In this document: positions 6,396 through 12,516 of the stretch, piece by piece | Numbering within the stretch: position 1 is the first letter of the stretch | Layout: the number at the start of each line of letters is the position of its first letter | Assembly (NCBI GenBank): GCA_965649545.1 | Contig: CBFGLF010000038.1 | Location: forward strand, 1 to 14,738 | Direction of reading: 5' to 3' | Length of the DNA: 14,738 nt | Source: CABHOJ01 sp965649545 | Lineage (GTDB): Bacteria; Pseudomonadota; Gammaproteobacteria; Burkholderiales; Methylophilaceae | Notes under the pieces: generated by a model | What the model was told of the DNA's origin: nothing | Seen by the model: the letters and a program-made list of their open reading frames with translations, nothing else | Databases searched by the model: none | Position numbers and translations under genes: made by a program

Positions 6396-7496
6396 ATGCG
6401 ATTTTCTCTGATCAAACAGGATGGTGCGGCCCGCCGCGGCACTGTCCATCTTGCCCATGGCGACGTACAAACCCCCGCCTTCATGCCGGTCGGCACCTAC
6501 GGCTCGGTCAAAGCCATGGATCCCGACGAGATCCGCGAGATCGGCGCGCACATCCTGCTCGGCAACACCTTCCATCTCTGGTTGCGGCCTGGGCTGGACG
6601 TCATCGCCGCCCACGGCGGCTTGCACCAGTTCATGGGCTGGGATGGCCCCATCCTCACCGACTCCGGCGGCTTCCAGGTCTGGAGCCTGGGCGAGTTACG
6701 CAAGATCAGCGAAGAAGGCGTCAAATTCCGCTCCCCGATCAATGGCGACAGTTGCTTCCTCACCCCCGAGGAATCGATGCGCATCCAGAAAGTCCTGAAC
6801 TCCGACATCGTCATGATCTTCGACGAATGCACGCCCTACCCGGCCAGTCACGATGAAGCGCGCGACTCGATGCAACTCAGCCTGCGCTGGGCGCGTCGCA
6901 GCAAGGAGGCACACATGGGTAACCCCAATGCACTCTTCGGGATCATCCAGGGTGGCATGTATGAAGACCTGCGCGATGAATCCCTCGCTGGACTGGTCGA
7001 TATCGGTTTCGACGGGTATGCCATCGGCGGCCTTTCCGTCGGCGAGCCCAAGGAAGACATGCTGCGCATCCTGGCGCACACCGCCCCCAAGTTACCCGCT
7101 GACAAACCCCGCTACCTGATGGGCGTCGGCACGCCGGAGGATCTGGTGGCCGCCGTCTCCCGCGGGGTCGACATGTTCGATTGCGTGATGCCGACCCGCA
7201 ATGCGCGTAATGGCTGGCTGTTCACCCGTCATGGCGACATCAAGTTGAAGAACGCCAAATACAAGATGGATACCGGTCCGCTCGACCCCGATTGCCAGTG
7301 TTATACCTGCCGCCATTTCAGCCGTGCGTACCTGCACCATCTGCATCGCCTGGGCGAGATCCTTGGGGCACGCCTCAACACCATCCACAACCTGCACTAC
7401 TATCAGGAACTGATGGCCGGCATGCGCCTCGCCATCGAGCAGGATCGCTTCGACACCTTCGTCACGGAGTTCGCACAGCAGCGCGGCGCGAAGTGA
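6396..7496 (+). CDS. tgt: tRNA-guanine transglycosylase (queuine tRNA-ribosyltransferase)
   Basis: A 366-residue cytoplasmic enzyme that exchanges guanine-34 for preQ1 in tRNAs with GUN anticodons, a step of queuosine synthesis. Visible marks are the base-binding Asp89 in TDSGGFQVWSLG, Asp143 in FDECTPYP, GIIQGGMYEDLR, the nucleophile Asp262 in FDCVMPTRNARNG, and the zinc site Cys300, Cys302, Cys305 and His331 (CxCxxC then His in NTIHNLHYY). Everything expected is present and the length is normal. The start ATG has AAGG about 10 bases upstream and the N-terminus aligns with the family. It heads a plus-strand group with yajC, secD and secF, the familiar gene order in proteobacteria, but queA, which often precedes tgt, is missing; pssA lies there divergently. 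Confidence 0.97.
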   Translation: MRFSLIKQDGAARRGTVHLAHGDVQTPAFMPVGTYGSVKAMDPDEIREIGAHILLGNTFHLWLRPGLDVIAAHGGLHQFMGWDGPILTDSGGFQVWSLGELRKISEEGVKFRSPINGDSCFLTPEESMRIQKVLNSDIVMIFDECTPYPASHDEARDSMQLSLRWARRSKEAHMGNPNALFGIIQGGMYEDLRDESLAGLVDIGFDGYAIGGLSVGEPKEDMLRILAHTAPKLPADKPRYLMGVGTPEDLVAAVSRGVDMFDCVMPTRNARNGWLFTRHGDIKLKNAKYKMDTGPLDPDCQCYTCRHFSRAYLHHLHRLGEILGARLNTIHNLHYYQELMAGMRLAIEQDRFDTFVTEFAQQRGAK

Positions 7497-7504
7497 TGCG
7501 CGCG

Positions 7505-7516
7505 AGTGCATGCACT
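7505..7516. repeat. 12-bp perfect palindrome before yajC
   Basis: AGTGCATGCACT reads the same on both strands and lies between the tgt stop codon and the predicted yajC -10, ending one base before it begins. The position would suit an operator, but no regulator is known from this sequence and a single 12-bp palindrome can occur by chance. Confidence 0.35.
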
Positions 7517-7517
7517 A

Positions 7518-7526
7518 TGTTAGAAT
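7518..7526 (+). promoter_or_regulatory. Candidate extended -10 promoter of yajC-secD-secF
   Basis: TGTTAGAAT has TG one base before the hexamer TAGAAT (7521-7526), which matches the -10 consensus at 5 of 6. Transcription would start near 7533, some 34 bases before the yajC GTG. No -35 is evident. The operon may also be read from the tgt promoter, since no terminator separates the two genes. Confidence 0.48.
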
Positions 7527-7566
7527 TTTGCGCTTTAAGTGATTCAAAGAATTAAGGAAGGTTACC

Positions 7567-7884
7567 GTGTTTATCAGCAACGCATACGCAGCACCCGCAG
7601 CCGCATCCCCAGACTGGACCAGCTTCATTCCGCTGGTCGTGATCTTCGTCCTGTTCTGGTTCATGTTGATCCGCCCACAGATGAAACAAGCCAAAGAACA
7701 ACGCAAGATGATCGAAGCGCTGCAAAAGGGCGATGAAGTCACCACCGTCGGTGGCGTCCTCGGCAAGATCACCAAGGTCGGCGAAGCCTTCGTCAGCCTG
7801 GAGATCGCGACCGGCGTCGAGATCAACGTGCAGAAGCACACCATCCAGACCCTGCTGCCCAAGGGCACGATCAAGTCCCTGTAA
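7567..7884 (+). CDS. yajC: Preprotein translocase accessory subunit YajC
   Basis: A 105-residue single-pass membrane protein that associates with SecD and SecF in the holo-translocon. After a short N-terminus (MFISNAYAAPAA, typical of the family) comes one membrane helix (about residues 20-38), the conserved LIRPQMKQAKEQ and a small basic cytoplasmic domain with GDEVTTVGGVLGKITKV, the YajC signature. The start codon is GTG, chosen because AAGGAAGG (7554-7561) is placed 5 bases upstream; it is the best ribosome site in the window along with that of pssA. The gene lies 70 bases after tgt and 36 before secD. YajC is dispensable in E. coli and its precise contribution to translocation is not clear. 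Confidence 0.95.
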   Translation: MFISNAYAAPAAASPDWTSFIPLVVIFVLFWFMLIRPQMKQAKEQRKMIEALQKGDEVTTVGGVLGKITKVGEAFVSLEIATGVEINVQKHTIQTLLPKGTIKSL

Positions 7885-7920
7885 TCCCGCAATCAACCGC
7901 ACACTTTCGCGAGTCTCGCC

Positions 7921-9765
7921 ATGAACCGTTACCCTTTATGGAAATACATGCTGGTGCTCATCACCCTGGTGCTGGGCCTGCTCTATTCCATACCCAACCT
8001 GTTTGGTGAATCTCCCGCCGTCCAAGTCTCCACCGCCAAGAACACCGTCAAGATCGACACCGCCCTCATGGGCCAAGTCGAATCGGCGCTGAACGAAGGT
8101 GAGGTCAAGTACGAGACCATCTTCCTCGACACCAACGGCATCAAGGTACGTTTCAAGGATCCGGATACCCAGATCAAGGCCAAGGATGTGCTGCAGGCCA
8201 AGCTGGGCAGCGATTACACCATCGCCCTGAACCTGCTTTCCCGCTCCCCGGACTGGTTGCGCAGCATCGGCGCCTTGCCGATGTACCTCGGCCTGGACTT
8301 GCGCGGCGGCGTGCACTTCCTGCTGCAGGTCGACATGAAGGCGGCGCTGGACCAGGCGGCCGAGCGTTACGTCGGCGATTTCCGTATCAGTCTGCGCAAG
8401 GAGCGTGTGGCCTATCTCGGTATCAGTCGTGAAGCGCAGACGGTGGTCGTGCGTTTCAGTAGCTCGGAGGAACTGAAGAAAGCCCAGAAGATCCTGAACA
8501 AGGAGTTCGCGGACCTGGCGTTCAAGGAATCCGATACCGGTACGGAGAAGGTCCTTAAGGCCAGCCTCAACCCACAGGCGCAGACCCGTATCCAGGAATT
8601 CGCTCTGAAACAGAACATCCAGACCTTGCATAACCGGATCAACGAACTGGGCGTCGCGGAACCGATCATCCAGCAGCAAGGCGCCGACCGTGTGGTCGTG
8701 CAACTGCCGGGCGTGCAGGATACCGCCAAGGCCAAGGAGATCCTGGGGCGCACCGCCACCCTCGAGATCCGCCTGGTGGATGAAGACAAATCCGACCTCG
8801 TCACGCTGGAGAATGCCGCCAAGGGTCAAGTACCGTTCGGCGACGAATTCTTCCTCGATCGCGACGGCCGTCCGCTGCTGGTGAAGAAGAACGTAGTACT
8901 GACCGGTGACTACATCACCGATGCAGGCCCAGGGGTCGACCAGCAGAACGGCGGCTCGGTCGTCAACGTCACGCTGGACGGTCGCGGCGCACGTATCTTC
9001 AAGCAAGTCACGCGCGAGAACGTGAAGAAGCGCATGGCCATCCTGCTGATCGAGAAGGGCAAGGCGGAAGTCATCACCGCACCGGTCATCAATGAAGAGA
9101 TCGGCGGCGGCCGCGTTCAGATCTCCGGCATGGCGAGCCCACAGGAAGCCACCGACGTCTCCCTGCTGTTGCGTGCTGGCGCCTTGGCAGCACCGATGGA
9201 GATCATCGAAGAGCGTACCGTCGGCCCAAGCATGGGCGAAGAGAACATCAAGCGCGGCGTGCACTCCACGTTATGGGGCTTTGCCGCGATCGCGGTCTTC
9301 ATGATCATCTACTACATGGTCTTCGGTACCATCTCGGTGCTGGCGCTGGGCATCAACCTGTTGTTGCTGGTGGCCTTGTTATCCATGCTGCAGGCGACCC
9401 TGACCCTGCCTGGCCTCGCGGCGATCGCCCTGACCCTGGGCATGGCGATCGACGCCAACGTGCTGATCAACGAGCGTATCCGGGAGGAACTGCGCAACGG
9501 CAACACGCCGCAAGCGGCGATCCATGCAGGCTATGACCGTGCGTTCGACACCATTCTCGACTCCAACGTCACCACCCTGATCGCCGGCCTGGCCCTGTTC
9601 ATGTTCGGCACCGGTCCGGTCAAGGGCTTCGCCGTGGTTCACGTCCTCGGGATCCTGACGTCGATGTTCAGCGCGGTCGTGATCTCAAGATCGGTCGTCA
9701 ACCTGGTCTACGGCTACCGCCGCAAGATCAACAAACTGGCTATTGGCCAGATCTATCGCGCATAA
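7921..9765 (+). CDS. secD: Protein translocase subunit SecD
   Basis: A 614-residue inner-membrane protein that works with SecF to pull preproteins across the membrane using the proton gradient after SecA-driven translocation has begun. The layout is canonical: helix 1 at about residues 9-28, a large periplasmic part (about 30-445) containing GLDLRGGVHFLLQVDM (124 on) and IQQQGADRVVVQLPG, then five more helices from about 451. GMAIDANVLINERIREE (507-523) is the strongest motif; its Asp511 corresponds to the membrane aspartate implicated in proton movement. Length is the usual one for a SecD separate from SecF. The start ATG has only a weak ribosome site (GAG), consistent with translation following yajC. 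secF begins 14 bases after the stop. Confidence 0.97.
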   Translation: MNRYPLWKYMLVLITLVLGLLYSIPNLFGESPAVQVSTAKNTVKIDTALMGQVESALNEGEVKYETIFLDTNGIKVRFKDPDTQIKAKDVLQAKLGSDYTIALNLLSRSPDWLRSIGALPMYLGLDLRGGVHFLLQVDMKAALDQAAERYVGDFRISLRKERVAYLGISREAQTVVVRFSSSEELKKAQKILNKEFADLAFKESDTGTEKVLKASLNPQAQTRIQEFALKQNIQTLHNRINELGVAEPIIQQQGADRVVVQLPGVQDTAKAKEILGRTATLEIRLVDEDKSDLVTLENAAKGQVPFGDEFFLDRDGRPLLVKKNVVLTGDYITDAGPGVDQQNGGSVVNVTLDGRGARIFKQVTRENVKKRMAILLIEKGKAEVITAPVINEEIGGGRVQISGMASPQEATDVSLLLRAGALAAPMEIIEERTVGPSMGEENIKRGVHSTLWGFAAIAVFMIIYYMVFGTISVLALGINLLLLVALLSMLQATLTLPGLAAIALTLGMAIDANVLINERIREELRNGNTPQAAIHAGYDRAFDTILDSNVTTLIAGLALFMFGTGPVKGFAVVHVLGILTSMFSAVVISRSVVNLVYGYRRKINKLAIGQIYRA

Positions 9766-9779
9766 ACGGGCAGAGCATC

Positions 9780-10715
9780 ATGGAATTCTTCAGAATCAAG
9801 AAAGACATCCCCTTCATGAGCTACGGTCGTCTGACAACGACCATCTCGCTCGTGACCTTCATCCTGGCCATCTTCTTCCTCGCGCATCGCGGCCTCAACC
9901 TCGGTGTCGATTTCACCGGCGGTACCGTGATGGAAGTGAGCTATCCCCAAGCGGCCAACCTTGAGCAGGTGCGTCGCGCCGTCGATAGCGTCGGCCTCAA
10001 GGAAGCCACTGTGCAGAACTTCGGCACCAGCAAGGACGTATTGATCCGCCTGCCAGTGAAGGAAGGCCTGACCAGTGCCCAGTTGTCCGAAAAAGTGCTG
10101 GATGCATTACGCGACGTCGATAGTACGGTCGAGATGCGTCGGGTCGAGTTCGTCGGTCCGCAAGTCGGGCAGGAGCTCTACGAGAACGGTGCGCTTGCCA
10201 TGTTGCTGGTCTGTATCGGCATCATGGGCTACCTCGCCATGCGTTTCGAATGGCGCTTCGCGGTCGCGGCGGTCATCGCCAATATGCATGACGTCATCAT
10301 CATCCTGGGCTTCTTCGCCTTCTTCCAGTGGGAATTCAACCTGACCGTGCTGGCCGCCGTGCTGGCGGTGCTGGGTTACTCGGTGAACGAATCCGTGGTC
10401 GTGTTCGACCGGGTACGCGAGAATTTCCGCAAGATGCGCAAGGCCGCAGTGCCCGAGATCATCAACAACGCCATCACGCGCACCATGTCGCGTACCATCA
10501 TCACCCACGCCATGACGCAGACCATGGTCTGCTCCATGCTGTTCTTCGGCGGTGAGGTGCTGCACAACTTCGCGCTGGCCCTGACCATCGGCATCCTGTT
10601 CGGCATCTACTCCTCGGTGCTGGTCGCCAGCCCGATCGCCATGTACCTGGGTGTCTCCCGTGAGAACCTCATCACCGGCGCCGAAAAGAAGCCGGAAGCC
10701 GAAGCCACCCCCTGA
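9780..10715 (+). CDS. secF: Protein translocase subunit SecF
   Basis: A 311-residue partner of SecD with six membrane helices. Helix 1 (about residues 20-36) is followed by GLNLGVDFTGGTVMEVSYP (Gly42 to Gly48 is the SecD/SecF signature), a small periplasmic domain (about 50-130) and five helices. YSVNESVVVFDRVRENFRK (about 200-218) is the helix-4 motif; the acidic residue after Asn203 is Glu204 where E. coli has Asp, a conservative change I believe is common in this lineage. The C-terminus is short and charged (EKKPEAEATP). The gene lies 14 bases after secD, so the two are surely co-transcribed and probably coupled. A GC-rich hairpin 10 bases after the stop probably ends the operon. Confidence 0.96.
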   Translation: MEFFRIKKDIPFMSYGRLTTTISLVTFILAIFFLAHRGLNLGVDFTGGTVMEVSYPQAANLEQVRRAVDSVGLKEATVQNFGTSKDVLIRLPVKEGLTSAQLSEKVLDALRDVDSTVEMRRVEFVGPQVGQELYENGALAMLLVCIGIMGYLAMRFEWRFAVAAVIANMHDVIIILGFFAFFQWEFNLTVLAAVLAVLGYSVNESVVVFDRVRENFRKMRKAAVPEIINNAITRTMSRTIITHAMTQTMVCSMLFFGGEVLHNFALALTIGILFGIYSSVLVASPIAMYLGVSRENLITGAEKKPEAEATP

Positions 10716-10725
10716 TATCCTCCCG

Positions 10726-10751
10726 AGCGCAGCCTTGACAAGGGCTGCGCT
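10726..10751 (+). terminator. Strong hairpin after secF
   Basis: AGCGCAGCC (10726-10734) and GGCTGCGCT (10743-10751) form a perfect 9-bp stem with an 8-base loop; the loop can tighten further by pairing CCTT with AAGG and bulging one G. No T run follows (TTCCCG), so it may be an inefficient intrinsic terminator or mRNA-stabilising 3' structure at the end of the yajC-secD-secF unit. Confidence 0.58.
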
Positions 10752-10791
10752 TCCCGCGGAAACTAAAGGCATCGCTTAACTGCCTACCCCC

Positions 10792-12051
10792 TTGGACAAT
10801 ATCCCCATCTCCCTTCAGCTCGGTGCACTCGCCGTCCTGCTCATGATCTCGGCCTTCTTCTCCATCGCCGAGACCAGCCTGATGTCCATCAACCGTTATC
10901 GCGTGCGGCACCTCGCCAAGGAAGGCCATCGCGGGGCCCGCCTGACGGCCTCGCTATTGAACCGGACGGACAAGTTGCTGGGCATGATCCTGCTGGGCAA
11001 CAACCTGGCCAATGCAGCGTCGGCTACGCTGGTCGCACTGATCACGGTCGAGCTGTTCGGTGAAGGCGAATGGGTGGTCCTGCTCGGCACCCTGGCCGTC
11101 ACCTTCGCCATCCTGGTGTTCAGTGAGATCTCGCCGAAAGTCATCGCGGCGGCGAAGCCAGAGAAGTTCGCCTTCGCCTGCAGCTACATCCTTTACCCGT
11201 TACTCTGGCTGACCCGGCCCATCGTCTGGTTCGTCAACCTGTTCGTCGGCGCACTGTTGCGTTTGCTCGGCATCAAGGTCAATTTCGCCGAATCGACGCA
11301 GGCCATCTCCATGGAAGAGCTGCGCAGCATCGTCATCGATGCCGGTAGCTACATTCCCAAGAAACACCGGGCGATCCTGCTCAACCTGTTCGAGCTGGAG
11401 AAGACCACGGTCGACGACGTGATGACCGCCCATACCCAGATCGAATCCATCGACTTCGATGCGCCGCTGGAGGATATCCTGCAACATATCTCCACCAGTC
11501 ACCATACGCGCCTGCCTGTCCGGCAAGGCCCGGCCGAGGAGATCGTCGGCATCATCCATATCCGCAAGGTGATGAACCAGCTGCGTGACGGCGAGCTGGA
11601 TGTGGAGGCTTTGCGCGAGGTCATCTCGGAACCGTATTTCATCCCTTGCGGTACCCCGCTTTACACGCAATTGCAGCAATTCCAGGAGAATCGCCAGCGC
11701 ATCGCGCTGGTCGTCGACGAATACGGTGAACTCAAGGGCCTGATCACGCTCGAAGATATATTGGAAGAGATCATTGGCGATTTCACCACGCAATCCCCTT
11801 TACGCAGCAGTTCCTTCCATAAGGAAGAGGACGGTAGCTGGCTGGTCGATGGCAGCAGCAGCTTGCGCGAGATGAACAAGAAACTCGGGCTGACCCTACC
11901 GCTGGACGGCCCCCGCACCCTGAACGGGCTGATACTGGAGCACTTCGAGGATATCCCGGAACCCAGCACCAGCATCAAGATCGCCGGACACACGCTGGAG
12001 ATCGTGCAAACGCAGGACCGTAACGTCAAGAGCGTGCGCGTATACCCGTAA
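10792..12051 (+). CDS. CNNM/CorB-type membrane protein with CBS pair (YfjD/HlyC-CorC family)
   Basis: A 419-residue protein with three parts. A DUF21/CNNM membrane domain (about 1-185) contains SAFFSIAETSLMSINRYRVRHL and SEISPK (Pro115). A CBS pair follows (about 208-330), with RLPV and VVDEYGELKGLITLEDILEEIIGD. A C-terminal CorC_HlyC domain spans about 338-419 (DGSWLVDGSSSLREMNK). The family takes part in magnesium and cobalt efflux or tolerance; CBS pairs usually sense adenine nucleotides. Transport by this protein is inferred from family only. The start is unusual. TTG 10792 gives the expected N-terminus but has no ribosome site; CTG 10780, four codons earlier, has TAAAGG about 10 bases upstream; there is no in-frame ATG before residue 18. 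It is separated from secF by 76 bases and a hairpin. Confidence 0.9.
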   Translation: MDNIPISLQLGALAVLLMISAFFSIAETSLMSINRYRVRHLAKEGHRGARLTASLLNRTDKLLGMILLGNNLANAASATLVALITVELFGEGEWVVLLGTLAVTFAILVFSEISPKVIAAAKPEKFAFACSYILYPLLWLTRPIVWFVNLFVGALLRLLGIKVNFAESTQAISMEELRSIVIDAGSYIPKKHRAILLNLFELEKTTVDDVMTAHTQIESIDFDAPLEDILQHISTSHHTRLPVRQGPAEEIVGIIHIRKVMNQLRDGELDVEALREVISEPYFIPCGTPLYTQLQQFQENRQRIALVVDEYGELKGLITLEDILEEIIGDFTTQSPLRSSSFHKEEDGSWLVDGSSSLREMNKKLGLTLPLDGPRTLNGLILEHFEDIPEPSTSIKIAGHTLEIVQTQDRNVKSVRVYP

Positions 12052-12145
12052 AGTCCCGCGTGGAACCCGCTGCCGACGAACGGCAATATCCACACTCAGT
12101 GCGGGCTTGAAAATTTCCTGATTCGGCTCAAAATAGACTACAGAT

Positions 12146-12457
12146 ATGGCCAGTACCAAGCATGATGAAAGCGTGGTGTCAGACACCGATACCGCGCGTC
12201 CTAAACCTCCCTCCATGTACAAAGTCATTCTGCTGAATGACGATTACACGCCGATGGAGTTCGTAGTGGACGTGATCCAGCGCTTTTTTGCCAAATCACG
12301 CGAACAGGCGACGCAAATCATGCTCAAAGTACATACCGAGGGCGCTGGCGTGTGTGGGGTGTATCCTCATGACATCGCGGAGACCAAGGTGAACCAAGTA
12401 CTGGACTATGCCCGAGAGCACCAGCATCCGCTGCAGTGTACGATGGAAGTGGCCTGA
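12146..12457 (+). CDS. clpS: ATP-dependent Clp protease adaptor ClpS
   Basis: A 103-residue cytoplasmic adaptor that binds proteins with N-end-rule (Phe, Leu, Trp, Tyr) N-termini and hands them to ClpA. After a disordered tail of about 23 residues, needed for delivery to ClpA, comes the core with LLNDDYTPMEFVVDVI. Asn31, Asp32 and Asp33 and His63 (KVHTEG) are the residues that hold the substrate amino group, and Met37 is at the gatekeeper position that limits the pocket to unbranched hydrophobics. The C-terminal half has AGVCGVYPHDIAETKV, also standard. Length is normal. The ATG has no strong ribosome site. It is 94 bases after the CBS-protein gene and 59 before clpA, the usual clpS-clpA pair. 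Confidence 0.96.
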   Translation: MASTKHDESVVSDTDTARPKPPSMYKVILLNDDYTPMEFVVDVIQRFFAKSREQATQIMLKVHTEGAGVCGVYPHDIAETKVNQVLDYAREHQHPLQCTMEVA

Positions 12458-12499
12458 ACCCGGGCCGACTTTGCGGCAACCGTTTTAGTAGTAACAAGA

Positions 12500-12514
12500 A
12501 AGCTGAGGAAGCTT
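12500..12514 (+). promoter_or_regulatory. Small stem-loop presenting the clpA ribosome site
   Basis: AAGCT and AGCTT form a 5-bp stem whose 5-base loop is GAGGA, the Shine-Dalgarno of clpA, two bases before the ATG at 12517. The ribosome site is clear; the stem is weak and may not matter in the cell. Confidence 0.32.
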
Positions 12515-12516
12515 AG

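Noticed and set aside
7909..7919. Inverted repeat GCGAG-T-CTCGC directly before the secD ATG
   Set aside because: A one-base centre cannot form a hairpin in RNA, and the arms are short.
7936..9264. A 442-codon frame antisense to secD
   Set aside because: It is the complement of a certain secD sequence; long antisense frames arise from GC-biased codon use. The product is rich in His, Asp, Gln and Leu with no recognisable domain.
12066..12105. Nested inverted repeats (TGCCG/CGGCA inside CCCGC/GCGGG) after the CBS-protein gene
   Set aside because: The outer stem encloses a 15-base unpaired stretch on one side and no T run follows, so I could not call it a terminator.
12107..12139. Possible clpS promoter starting with TTGAAA
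   Set aside because: The -35-like hexamer is good, but no acceptable -10 lies at 16-18 bases spacing; TAGACT is 21 bases away.
12464..12487. GCCG/CGGC with TTTT in the clpS-clpA gap
   Set aside because: A 4-bp stem five bases from a T4 run is too weak to call a terminator.
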